Shown here: piece by piece, positions 1 through 12,768 of the stretch | How the letters are laid out: each line of letters begins with the position of its first letter | How positions within the stretch are numbered: position 1 is the stretch's first letter | Assembly (NCBI GenBank): GCA_954871525.1 | Contig: OX940871.1 | Location: 186,001 to 250,000, forward strand | Source: Parietaria judaica | Lineage: Eukaryota; Streptophyta; Magnoliopsida; Rosales; Urticaceae | DNA length: 64,000 nucleotides | Direction of reading: 5' to 3' | Made by a program: the position numbers and the translations under genes | Notes under the pieces: model-generated | The model's input: only the letters and a program-made list of their open reading frames with translations | What the model was told of the DNA's origin: nothing | The model's database searches: none

Positions 1-411
1 TTTCTCCAAATTTTTGTTATGTTTTAGTTTTAAGATATGTTTCAATTCCTTTGAAGTCCTCGAAGAAATTATATCATAGTGGATTAAAGAAGTGATGATT
101 TTTTTATGTATTACCATTAGTGGTACAAAATAGGCTAATTTTCTTTCTAATTTTAGATTTTTTTTTCTTCAACAAATGGACCATTCGAAGATCTTAATTC
201 TGTATTTTGAAAAGATCTTCTTATTTTTTTTCAAATTAATCCTCAGTGAAGAATTTTCCAGGCAGTTGGTGTTACGTAATAGATCTGCAAAACAATCTTT
301 AATCACTACTCTTCCGGTTCATTATGTGCGGTTGAGAGTTCCTTAAATTGTTATACATTCTTCTCACAACAAACTACTTTTTCCTTTTTTTCGTAGTTCT
401 ATTAACTAATC

Positions 412-444
<33 letters not shown>

Positions 445-1276
445 GCAGAGTTTTTCAAGTATCAGGTGGCAACATAGACAAGTAAGAATTTCAGGATCCT
501 AATTTTTCAAGTTTTCATTTTTTTAAATATTTACACCATCAAATGACACTCATTCCCACAATTTTTAAGAGGTGTATTACTAATTAATGGTATTTTAAAC
601 TTGATTGTGTTTATCACTTTATTGTTTGAAGGTTACGTAATTAGTTTTACTCACTAATGCATGCAATTCTTCTCTATGAAAATGTATGTTTCATTTTGTA
701 ACCTTCCTTCAATCGAATTTAATCTATATGAAGGCCTTTTGGTATGTTAAATTCCATTAAATTTAGATTTGATTTTCCACTTTTTACTTCTAAATTCATT
801 ACCTTATATTTATGCAAATAAAAACTATAACAGATTCATCCGAATCATGTGTTATTATCCTTGATTTTCTATTATCTTTAACATACTTATCATATATATT
901 CATATGTGATATGACCAGACTAAAAGTGCGTAGACTGATAAGACTATTCCATAAAGTAATATTGGAGAATGAACATATGAAATATATATCATTAGTAAGC
1001 TCTCTCAGTTCTAAAGCAAAAGAAAAAGAGCTCTCTCAGTTTTATATTTCATGTCATATTACATCTTTTTGAATAAAAATGATCATAAAGCTCTCGGTTT
1101 CTATATTTCGTGTCGTATACGTATATATATTTATATATATGAGAGCAAATGACTCAACATATTTAAAGTAGATTTTAAAATGACCATCAACTGAAATGGG
1201 TGAGCTGTTGGAGATGGAGAGGGGATGCATACTTCAAATGAATGCTTGGTTACATACGTATATATCTTTTTGAATG

Positions 1277-1444
1277 TTTTATACTCTGAAATCTCATAGC
1301 AAACCAAACTTCTTCGAAAAGTCGACGACGTCTTATGTCAGATTTTAAATCATATGTAATGAAGCATGTGACTAAAGATTTAATGAAAACAAACGATGAT
1401 AAAAATTGAAAGGGAAATTTACTATAGTTCACTATGTCCCCGTC
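1277..1444. repeat. About 170-bp dispersed repeat, copy at 5-phosphatase 3' side
   Basis: This block is about 90% alike, by eye, to 13264-13440, which lies in an intron of the eIF5B fragment. Both end in a GACATAGT-like border and hold the same poly-T-flanked core. I see no terminal inverted repeats, so the class (SINE-like element or old duplication) is not settled. An exon-like stretch follows on its outer side (about 1445-1525, minus strand, opening after an AG with residues GKIQPLKPKQ); I do not recognise it. Outside it, 1-1276 is AT-rich with no gene that I can see. Confidence 0.6.
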
Positions 1445-1854
1445 ATTGAAGGCACCTTGAAGGCGGGTTTCGAAGATTCCACGGGTTTGTGATTCTGCTT
1501 CGGTTTCAAAGGCTGAATTTTCCCTGTTGATGAGAAATCGGACAGTTATTGATAGATACACGAGCAGAAGAGTTCGAAACTAAATTAGGAAAAATAAGAA
1601 AGAAAAATACCTGGTTATGGAGTGGGATTTGAATCCATTGAATTGTTGATCTTTAATAAATTAACCAATCCGAAAGATATTTTACAGAAACTTAATTGGA
1701 TTTTACTTACAATAATATTACAGTGGAAATTGCCATAAAATGTATATACCATCATATTACAGTGGAAAAAATTGCCATTTTTTGGTTCAATGTCATAGAA
1801 TGTACACATCAATTTAAGTGTACATTGATACAAGTGTTAGAGCCTTAAAGGTAC

Positions 1855-4800
1855 CTGCCAAACCAACTTGGTGCTTTTCAAACTTATACGTGGGTGGAAA
1901 TGTAATAACGGCCTCACGCATTCCTTGAAAGACGTTCCCGGCCGCCATTTCCGCCCTGAGCTGGTCCCTTTCTCTGAGCCAATCAAAGCATCTTTGTGAC
2001 ACAAAATCCCTGGCTTCATCATAAGTAATGTCATCGGGCCGATAATTGAAATCACCGAGAAAGACGAGCATGTCCACCTCAGATAACTCGGGGATCGCTT
2101 CGGATGAGTAAGCAACACCTGCCTGTGAAGGCATCCACATAATTATTATTATTCAACCTCAAATAAAATATTCCACTCGTCGCAGGCCGTGAGATCCGTG
2201 TTTTCCCTTCACTATGATTCTTACTTGGCTATCTTTACGAGCCCACAAAACCGCCCATGAGAGTCAAATTTCCGTCTTCCACTCAAGAACGGAAGATATA
2301 TTTTTTAATCACATATTTTAACATGAAAAACCAAGCGCAAATTTCCACATATGACTAAGGAACTCGCATACCCTAAGCATAAAATATTCTAAGCAGAAGT
2401 TGCAAAGAGTCTGCCTTGAAATTGCTAGAAAACCAAGCACAGAACCGGTACCAATAAAACTCTAAAACCAACAAATAAACAAATGAAGGGGAAGCTTGTA
2501 AAAAAAAAATATATAGACTCGGAATGATATAAAAAAAATAAAGCATTTACGTACATTTGCACCGAGAAGCACCTGAACGGCAGATGAAGCCCCAACTGCA
2601 TTACAAAAGGTAACTCGGAGTCAGATTGATAACTAAGCACGTTGAAAAGGCAAGTGAATAGATAGAGCAGCGTACCTGGTGCAGCGCCGAAAAGGCTAGT
2701 TGGCCGGGTGAACGTCATAGTCTGGTATACATGATCAAAGTCGGCATTGCGGCGACCGACTGCTTCAAGATGTGCAGCAAAGTGACAGTTAACAAAGCAC
2801 ATTATTCGATCGTACACTCGAATCCTCAAAGCAACGGCTCCCTGGATAAATCTGCACCCCGTCAATTTCCATCAAAACAAAAGACACCTATTGCCATTAC
2901 CGAAGACTCTCACCTTGTTACCAATGGCCCGTCCAAAACCGCATGGAACTGCTGCTGCATCAACATCTCCAACGTTTGCTCTAAGATTACTTCTCACCCT
3001 GAACAATAATTTAATGATAACACCGGACATGTTAATACACAAGGATAAGAAAATGCACGAAACGAAGAGAAACGACGCATAGTTTAGTGCTTGGTAGGAC
3101 TAAGCTATGTATTCTAAAATTATTACATTTTGAACCATGTATCATCTATTAAAAAACATACTGTACCGATATATATAATAGATATACTACCTTGAATATA
3201 TATTTATGTATAAGAAACTTGTAACAAAATACGGAAAAAGTCTTGAGATGAATAAAAAAATATTAGTTTTTTCGGGTAACTAAAGATCCATTTACATAGA
3301 TGAGTTTATTTTGTGGGGTATTATAAGACCAACTTTTCCATGAGCACCACTAACCAAGCAGCGATAAGCAAGCCCGCCAATTGCCGGGAACCAATCCGTT
3401 CAAATGTTGATCCCTCGTCCAATGTTTTGCCGATCATATCCAACCACCAGTTCCCGACTGAACTACCCAAGGCCGACCTACGATAAAAGTTGGATGTGAT
3501 GAAAATCACAATAATGCCCCTACACTAAAGAGAGATACATTTTTCTAAAATTACAATAACATTCTTACTGTTTCTCTAGCTGCAGAGACAGCGAGAAAAC
3601 CAGCCCCCATCTCAACTTCTTGCAGCCCGACGACGACAATGCTGATGTCAGAGGAGACCGACCCTAGCCAGCTAATGAGCGAGTCGTGAGATGCTCTCTC
3701 TTGTCCGACATTCCACGTACCGCTCAAAATCTTTAAATTCTCTATCCTCGTATACGAAGACGCTTTTGCAGCCAACTCAGAACGCACAATTCCATCGAGC
3801 GGTCCCGGTGATGTTACGTTCCATCCCCGAACGCCACCGTGATTCGCCAACGTGAAGATATAACCCTCTCCGGAAGCCATGCTTATAACTGGGCTGCTGT
3901 GAGCCACCCATCCTCCGAGCAAGTTGCCGTCGAGATCCAACACTTGTATAGTCCCGCTTAGGTAACCAACCCATATCCGAGTACCGAATGCACAAAGGCA
4001 CTGAACGGAAGAAGAGTGGTGATGGAAATCCTGTATGCGATTCCCATTCCCGTCCCACTGAACGAGCAAGCCGTTCGTACTACCACTCCAAACCATCCCA
4101 TCGATGGTGATAGCAAGTGCTTCGGTTCTTCGAGTATCGTCTCCGAAGGCGCTCTTCGCTGCAACCCGGCGAACGACATCCGCTGCTCCCATAATTGCAT
4201 TGCGTGAACGCTGAAAGAATCCGATGGGATTTTGTATCTTTTCTCGTTTTGCACCTAAAATGAACTCTACAGAGACATCCTGTGCTAGCGGTATGTCCAC
4301 CCGATTTTCAGGTTGACCGTCTATATTAAACACTTTCAGTAACTCCCTCGTGCGAGAATCCCTGCACCATGGAAACTAGTGGAATATATTAAATCCGTGT
4401 ATAAAACGAAGTCTACCGATACAATATCTTTGAAATTGAAGCGTACCATAATGCAAATGATAATGGACCAGCACTCCAGACTTTTGCTCTAGTAGAATCC
4501 GACAGCAGGAGCTTAACATCCCAATTCAGTACGTTACCGGTACCGTTAGCCACAACCTGGCTCCTCGGGTCAATAAATGACCTCTCCACTTGTAATGCAG
4601 CCACGGGCCTTTCTTCGGGCGTTAAAGAAAGCGATTTTTCGATTGCTTCCCACGGCCATATATTAATGACACCGGCCTCGGAACCCGACCACAGATCTCC
4701 TGAAATATAGATATAACAATGTATAAAAAGTCGGTTTAATCTTGTAATCGGACTCTAATCAATACAGAGAAAGGGGTATCCATCGCCTCGGTGAATTCCC

Positions 4801-5556
4801 GTTGGCCGATTAGTGTTTGTTGATCTAATGCACTGCTCATATTTCGTAAGAGTAACGAAAATTGTTTGAAGGGTTACCATGAGATGTGATGACAAGAGAA
4901 AGAACAGGGCCTCGGTGAGCCTGCCATGATAGTACTTCCTCGGCACTGCCGTCTCGGTCCATGGGCCAGCACCGGATCCTGCCGTCCCTGTGGCCGCTCC
5001 ACACCACCCGCGTAGCCTCGTCCGCCACCAAGCACAGCGCCGCGGACATGCCCACAGACTCCCTGAACGGCACAGCGTCCTCCTCTCCCCCGCTCGCAAA
5101 GAGATCACCTAGCCGCCAAACACGCAGCCCGCACTCCGCGGCCGCCCAGAGCTGCCCGCACGCAGGGGCGGCCGCGAGCGCGCGCAGGAACACCCCTGCC
5201 TGCGCCTCCCGGAACGGGCGCGGCCTCAGCTCCAGGGGAACCGGCCGCCGCGGGTGCACCGCGGCCCGAGCCGGCACGCGGAAAACCCCGGAGCCTCCGC
5301 CGCTTGCCACAAACTCCAGCAGTGGAGGAGCGGCGACGTGGCCCGAGTCCGCGAGAGCGAGGTTCCGGTCCAGGAATTGGAGCATGTAATCAATACGCCT
5401 CGAGGCCAACTCCACGGAGGCGGCCTCGGAGGGGCGTTCCTCCTCGTCCTCGTCGGAGGAGTCGAGGAAGAGGCCTTCGCGGTTCGACGATTGCCGGAAA
5501 TCACCGGTGCCGGTGCCGATGAAGAGACCGCAGACATCATCATCATCCGGGTTCAT
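1855..5556 (-). pseudogene. WD40-containing inositol polyphosphate 5-phosphatase, broken (left copy)
   Basis: Related to plant type II 5-phosphatases with an N-terminal WD40 propeller (the FRA3/5PTase12-14 group), which remove the 5-phosphate from inositol phosphates and phosphoinositides. Exons on the minus strand: 5556-4878, 4699-4447, 4361-3569, 3477-3355, 2998-2914, 2841-2676, 2595-2555, 2122-1855. The start is the ATG giving MNPDDDDV; the acidic N-terminus is followed by WD-like blades. The catalytic domain opens near residue 526 with TWNVGQ and GLQEVEMG and reaches [11 protein letters not shown]. Two breaks are seen. Exon 4 lacks two bases, so V-G-L-G runs into a stop right after the acceptor. 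No exon with the PAWCDR catalytic motif follows VGLAG. Full family members continue several hundred residues further. Probably non-functional; a truncated WD40 protein could still be made. Confidence 0.85.
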
Positions 5557-8500
5557 TTCGCAAGAATCTTGGCAATATGTTGAGCTCAATCGAAGCTTTC
5601 TGTGTACCCAATTGCCATGAAATCAAAACGAAAGCTTCATTGCAGAGCTCAAGAACAAATATCGATTGGAAACTATATAGTTGGAAACTATCTGTATCAA
5701 ATGAATGTGAAGTTCAGCAAAAAAAAAAAAAAAACACACAGTACAATGGATAATTCGTACGGAAACAGAAGCGAGCTGGTGATCGATACGCAGAATTCGC
5801 GGCGAGAAAGTGGAAGAGTGTTTGGGAGACGAGAAAATCAGCGAGATTCGTCCAGAGAGAGAGTTGAGAAGTTTGACGAAACGAGAGTGAGGACAGATCA
5901 TCATCGATGGAGGGGAAGCGCGTGGATGGAACGTGGTGTTTGAGCGCGTGGTGGAACTGACTCAACTGGATTTCGGAGGAAACGACGTTGAACCGGAGAA
6001 ACGACAATGAGAAAGAAAATGACTGTGAACGACAATAATTGGACTCAGAATGTAGATGTAGTTTTTATTTGTGTTACTCTAGGGGTGAAACCGGCCTGTG
6101 TATCCCCTTTTTTAGTCGGGTTTGGTAAAAAAAAAATCTACAAATATCCAGGGCCCAGAGAATCGAGTTTTATTTTGAAAACCCGTAAGGTTGAAGCAAC
6201 GTGTTATCGGACATTCAACTGGCTGTCCCAAGATCAAGAATGAATAAGGAGTGTCCGGAAAGTTTTCATTGGATAAAGAGCTAGAAAGACCGCCCGGAAA
6301 ACCGAGTTTAACCAAGTCGAAAGACGAGAGAAAACATATGGTTTTATCAGTGAAAACTCGTGACCAACTTAAGAACAATATTTTTAAACCCAAAAATATA
6401 AATATGATTTAACACTATTTAGCAAAAATAATTATAAGAAAAAAAAGTAGTGTAAAATATTATTTATCACGTGCCAATCATTTTTAATCTCATGTGTTTT
6501 CATTTATATAGCTCAAAACACTTGTTGTTTATCCTAACGTGTTAAATTTATGTCTTTTTGTCTTTCTTTCTCGTTGAGGCCTATTATTCGAGCTCCGATA
6601 ATATATAACACACTTATCTTACCAAATAAACTAAAATTAAATAAAATAAAAAATATTAATCCTCTAAAATGAAATTCCGGTGTTTAGAAATATCCGGGGA
6701 CATAGCTTTCTGGCAATAGAAAGAGCTATTTTTCGGTAACAATCGGCGAGGCAGTGACTCTTCGTATTGGGATAACGGAGGTAGTTAGAAAATCTCTACC
6801 ACCAAACGATCTTGACATCATCACGGAAGACATTCAAAGCGGTTGTCCGTGCTTTGATCAGCACGAGTTGGATCGGCATCTTGTTATTAGTGTAATCTTG
6901 TGTTTCGGCTTTGTTATGAATTTTTACTTTTATAATAAGAAATTAAATGGTACGAAAGAAAATTTAAAAAAAAATGTGTTGATGATAATTGACATCAGTG
7001 AGTAAGTAAAAGATGACAACAAGTGGAACTAAAATAAACGACACCTTTCGTGGATGCACTTAAAGAAGACTCTACAAGACTACAACTATATATTTAGTTA
7101 TTTATAGCCCAATTGGCTCAATGACGAGTATATATGCAACTATATATTATATATAAAGTTAATAAAGGAATGAATATTGTAATATTTTAGTGGCATAAAC
7201 TAATTTTGTTTTACAGTTATCATTAACATTTTATTTCCTTTTTCTTTAATTGATTTAATAGAATTTTTAATATATTATTGACAATTTTGTATATATTTCT
7301 TTTCAAATAGCATGTGATTAAGGCTTAACGGCGCATATCTAAAATCTTGTTAAATTAATAAAAAAGTGAGTGAAATTTAATTTTAATAAGAAATGAAATA
7401 ATGAAATAATGAATATCAACAAATAAAAATAAAAATATACCACTGTTAATCTCATTTACATATAAGTTATATTTTGACGATAATGATGAAATATATGGAG
7501 GGTTATATGATAACACTATATATGCTATGACCTTTGTTATTATATAAAACAAATCACATGTAATTAAGTTTAGTGGTCCAAATCTCCTTATCCTTTGCTA
7601 TAATCATTACATGATTTATGGTTGAAATTATGAAATTAGATGTTATATATGAAATTTATGTTATTTAACGGTCCTGTCTATTTTTATATATACATTTGTT
7701 GTTTTAAGATCAAGTAGAATTAAGAAGAACGTACGAAATATTCAAAATATATATTCATTAAGACCTAAAAGTTCATACACATACATTCGATTTTCGGTAC
7801 AAATAAAAAATACACACCGCCGAAAATCGCACCTTATTCATTCCAAATTATACTGATTTATAAAATATTGCCATCGGTTTTGGTCTATGAATCGGTTTCA
7901 CGGCCTTTGGTTTTTCAGACTTATTGGGTATCCGAGGATATTCTCATCACGGGATGCCGGAATGCGGGTTTTTCGGGTACTTACAGTATCTTCATACAAG
8001 TAATTAAACACAAGGTTTTTCTAATTTTCTTTGTTTAATGATTTGTGTTCTTCAAATGTACATTAATTAGATCTTATCATGTTTGTAAATTTAAATAATC
8101 GACACTTATCGATAGCCTCGGTAGTATTATACTAAAATAATATGCTTAAGATTATTATTGGTGGACTTCTAGAAGATTGATCTCATTTAAATCTCAACTA
8201 TATATTATTATATATGCTAAGCTGTCCTTGAAATATTAATCAGAGACTAATAATTTTTCTTTTGTTCTTCTTTATTTTATCTAATCTAATTTAATTAATT
8301 TTATTATATATTAAATGAGGGAATGCAATTCCGGTTCCTCTTTTACCAATTGCGGGCAGAATCGGAATTAATGATTCCAACTCCTGTTTTACCGGAATTA
8401 CAAATTAAAAATTTACCTTTCTAAAAATTGAAGTAAAATATCAAATTAATATATGCACCGTCGGTCGTAAAAAAAACTAAGGAGATGGTGCTAAACGGAA

Positions 8501-9235
8501 TTATATATATTTTTAAAATCTGAATTCGGGAGTTCTAAAATACCGTGATACCGCGAATTAACACCGTATTGTAAACCGTTGAATTGTCAAATAGATTTGA
8601 GAAGTGAGATGGGTTTGAATTGAAGCAAGAAGGGGAAAGCTGGATGTTGCTGGCGCATGATTGTAGCCTAAGATCTCTTCTAATTTTCTAAATTACGCCA
8701 GAAACTTAGGCCCTTGATTCTTGGAATTAATCCTCAAAACTAGGGTTCAACAAGTTCACATATCATGACTACTTGTGACACATTTGCCCTCACAGAAAAT
8801 CAATCCTAATTGTACAAGTAGAAATTTGAATCCGGACACAAGACACGAAACAGTAATGACACGGAGTAAATGAGTTCATGACCGTTAATGGGTTTGAGTT
8901 CGATAGAAAAAAGTTATGATACTCTCACTCCCAATACTATAATATATGTACATATTTTGTCCAATTTAATTTATCTTTCTATCTTTCTGAATTTCTGTTC
9001 CGTAAGTAATAATAATATAAAAAACCGGCATCTTCCAATGCCGGTCCTTCAATAGCGTGGTTCGACTTGTGTCGTTTCAGCTGGAAGTTAGCAAAAAGAA
9101 AATTGACACAACAAATATATATTTTTAATTTTTATAAGAATTGTCATTTAAGCTCTACAAAACTTATCACATAAATACTTTTTTGGACGCGAGTAACCTT
9201 AAAATCTTTAATAATATAACATGCTTCGAAAAAGC

Positions 9236-9271
<36 letters not shown>

Positions 9272-9595
9272 GTTTCAACAGGTGCATCATTTTTAATATT
9301 ATTTTACATGCCCAAAATATATATATATATACATTGAACTGATATATATATATATATATTTAAATTTTAATCATATTTTACTATGAACAATATTGTCTGT
9401 TATAATAAAATAAAACAAATAGTGATATTTTCTTAATAAAATATTTTATGTTTTGATAAAACACTATACATATATGATAAAATCATAAGAATCAATCTAA
9501 AAGTTAAACAAAGATTCACTATGTCCTCTAAAAATTAATTAGTTAAGGTTGGTAGTACTTTAATAACAGTTTGTGATAATAAAAAATTGTGGCAG
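5557..9595. other. AT-rich stretch without a recognisable gene (left arm)
   Basis: This holds the 5' flank of the 5-phosphatase remnant, poly-A and AT microsatellites (5719-5734, 9239-9269, 9315-9330, 9342-9359), and long non-coding DNA. One small open stretch at about 6740-6895 on the plus strand (contains TLRIGITEVVRKSL and DLDIITEDIQSG) has coding-like composition but I do not recognise it. The 5' half expected for the neighbouring P450 is not here. The mirror in the right arm is 37484-41524. Confidence 0.6.
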
Positions 9596-11927
9596 GCAAG
9601 AGAGAAAATCATATTGAAGATAAACCGAACAATCGAAGTTTACCGGCAAGGCGGGTCGACGGAAGCAAGCAATGGCGTGCTTGGAAGGCTTTTGGAGGAG
9701 GAAAGCTTACCGGACGAGGCAGTGGCTGATTTCATCATCAACCTTCTCTTTGCGGGCAACGAAACCACCGCGAAAACGATGCTCTTCGCTGTGTATTTCC
9801 TCACTCATTGTCCCTCGGCTCTCAACCAATTATTGGTACTAATTATTTTCATATCATCCCTAACTAGGTATATCATACTTGAAATGAATATGAATCAAAT
9901 ATAGCATATCGAAAATCGGATGATCCATATCCGATTTTTATTTTTCGTTTGAAAATGGACATGAAAATTTTGCTATCGTGTGAAAAAAAAATGAAAACAT
10001 AATTTTTGTCTCCGTTTTCCATTTTTTTAGCGGTAACTAAAATAAATTGAACTAAGATAGATAATTGCCCTTTGTACTTTATTAAACTGTATAAGAGAAT
10101 CGACTTTCGGGTGTCTCAATTGATCAATTTTATTTTTAATAAAAGCAAATAAATAAATTTATATTCCCGTAGCAAGACCGAAATAGAACTTTATGTTTCT
10201 TCTTTTTTTGGCGGACCGGATATGAAATGGATGTCCAACCTCGGACAGATGAAATTAACAAGACTATATCTACGTCTAGATAAGAATATATTTGATATAC
10301 AATATATATGTGTATATATATATATATTCTAATTTTGTTATTCATTTTACAATGATGAATGAAAAGGGTGAGCAAGAAGGTCTTCAAAGGAGCTCCAATG
10401 GAGATGAGAAAATGCTTACTTGGGAGGACTACAAAGCCATGCCTTTTACTCAATGTGTGAGTTATTATTCCTAAAATATTATATTCACTTTACATAGTTT
10501 TATTATCATAATATATAATAAAATTGTAGCTATTCTTTTCTTATATGTTTGTATAATACTTATGTTTAGGTGATTGATGAAACACTACGAATTGGTGGCA
10601 TTGCTATTTGGTTGATGAGAGAAGCAAGAGAAGATGTTAAATATCAAGGTCATCTCAATTTCTATAATTTCTCTATCAAGTAGGGTGAAACCGAGACCGA
10701 GACCGCAAACTTATTTTTTTCCTTCTCCAATGTTTAGAGTAAAACTGCTTTCAATTATTGGATTTTGCATCTGTAATACAGATAAAGAAACTGAAACTGA
10801 ATACGAAGTATAGTCGCAATTACATTTTTGGATAAGCACGTTTTTTTTTTTTTTTTTATCGAGAACCAAGCCAGGTCCGGGTTGGTCCGATTTTTTTTTT
10901 TAAAAAAAGTGTCATACATGTCCTTGCCACCTCACAAGTCCTTGAATAAACACAATATAATTTCAATTTTTTTTTAGATTATGTGATTCCGAAAGGAAGC
11001 TTTGTGGTGCCGTTTCTGTCCGCGGTACATTTGGATGAGAATGTGTACAATGAAGCTCTCACTTTCAATCCATGGAGATGGATGGACCCCGAAAACCAGG
11101 TATTTTTAGCTTTCAACAATAATAATAATTCGCGTTACAGTTTGTGATATGAATCTGTTTTCTCGGTTCCATACCGTTTCATATTTTAAAGCTCTATAGT
11201 GAAAATTGAGGGATCCGGTCAATAGGCCGGTTCCAAAAGATCTACGGTTTTAGACCTTTTGGATAAGGGTGTTTTGTAATAGACCTTTTGCGGTTATTTA
11301 ATTTAGCCGTTATTTTTTTTCTTCTTCTTTTAAGTGTGTTAAACTTCAATAGTATAATAATCTATGTTACAAACATAATTTTATATAAATAACTAAAAAT
11401 GCGAGTTTTAGGGTGGAAGCGGTCGCTTAGGGACGATAGGATGGAGCCCTAATAGTTTACGCTTCACGACCTTTCGAATTCGGGATATTATCTAATTGGC
11501 ATTTTAGGACTAATTAATTCTTCTTCTTCTTTGTTTGTGATTTTTCGTAAATTTCCTTCTTATTTTTCTTAATCAGGAAAAACGGAATTGGCGAAACAGC
11601 CCGGTCTATGCTCCTTTCGGAGGAGGGGCAAGGTTTTGTCCCGGAGCTGAGCTTGGTCGCCTGCAAATTGCTCTTTTTCTCCATTACTTTGTCACAACTT
11701 ATGGGTATTTTCATTTCTTCCTCTATATATAAAATTAATATAATTATGATATATATATATATAAACATAAATTATCATGAATTAAGTGACAAAAAAACCT
11801 TGTCGTTTGCAGGTGGAATCAAACGAAGGAAGATAGGATGTCGTTTTTCCCGTCCGCTAGATTAGTGAATGGGTTCCAATTGTGCTTAAAGAGACGCCAA
11901 ACGACGACGTTTCAAGCCTCTACTTGA
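9596..11927 (+). pseudogene. Cytochrome P450 (CYP85 clan), 5' half missing (left copy)
   Basis: Six exons give the C-terminal 257 residues of a microsomal P450: 9596-9835, 10367-10456, 10570-10648, 10978-11099, 11577-11704, 11813-11927 (TGA). Visible landmarks are the I-helix AGNETTAKT (residues about 54-62), the K-helix DETLR (about 113-117), the FNPWRW segment, and the heme loop PFGGGARFCPG with the ligand cysteine near residue 198. The pattern fits the brassinosteroid/terpenoid CYP85 clan (CYP90, CYP720 and CYP718 are neighbours); I cannot fix the family. A normal P450 is about 480-500 residues, so the membrane anchor and the first 220-240 residues are missing. The first exon begins right after an AG with no upstream exon or ATG. 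All phases and splice sites kept here are intact, so the loss looks recent. Confidence 0.85.
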
Positions 11928-12768
11928 AACAAAAGCTTTCATGTCGTTTTCTGTACACTGCTACATTATATATATATATATTTTTTATTTTTTTGAGGAA
12001 TTGTCCTTTTTATATATTGCTGTGTTGATGTACAAAGTTCCAAAGTTTTTTGATGTAGCGGTGTTGACTTTGTACATGTAGCTATAAGATGCTTGTATTA
12101 TTTTATATTTTCGTATAAATATATATATTGTATTCGTTATTTGATAAATATTTATTTACTTAGTGTAAATATGCAGTCCCGTATTATTAGGCTAAGGTTC
12201 CGAAACAAAAAAGGAAACTACAAGAAAATAAGGCAGCAAAATGCCACAAATCCCGAAAGCAATAAACGGAAAGGCGTAAAATAACCGAAACCAAAGTCTC
12301 CAATAAACATAACCAATCAAAATATACCAGCCACAACAAAACAATACAAAATCTGTTTGAGATATTTTGTGATTGATAATTAAATTATGTGATTAAACCG
12401 CGAGAAGCTAAACTTTTATATATTATACAGTTCATAAATATTAACACAATATTTGAATGACACATGTGATGCGCTGACGATTTTGATGATCATATGAACT
12501 TGCTCGATAAAATTACCCCTAATTAAACTCTTACTTGATACTTAATAGCCTCACTACATAAAAATTATAAGAAATAATAATACTTGTTATTTACATACTA
12601 TTTTTCTTAAGTAAACCGATTTCTACATTAACAATTATATGGAGATGAGAACCTAAAGAAGCCAAAGTAAGTAAAATTGTTGAACTATCGAGGTACCGCT
12701 TAGAAAAATAAAGTCTAGGAAGGTAAATAAAGGTGTAAAATAACCGAAAATAGTCTCCGATATCGTTC

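Noticed and set aside
812..1072. 86-codon open frame near the window start
   Set aside because: AT-rich composition, no homology that I recognise and no splice context.
4961..5583. Long open frames antisense to the first 5-phosphatase exon
   Set aside because: GC-rich coding exons leave open antisense frames; the minus-strand reading has WD40 homology and correct splice phases.
6080..6400. TAGGGGTGAAACCGG start resembling a hAT MITE end
   Set aside because: I could not find a matching inverted end or target duplication.
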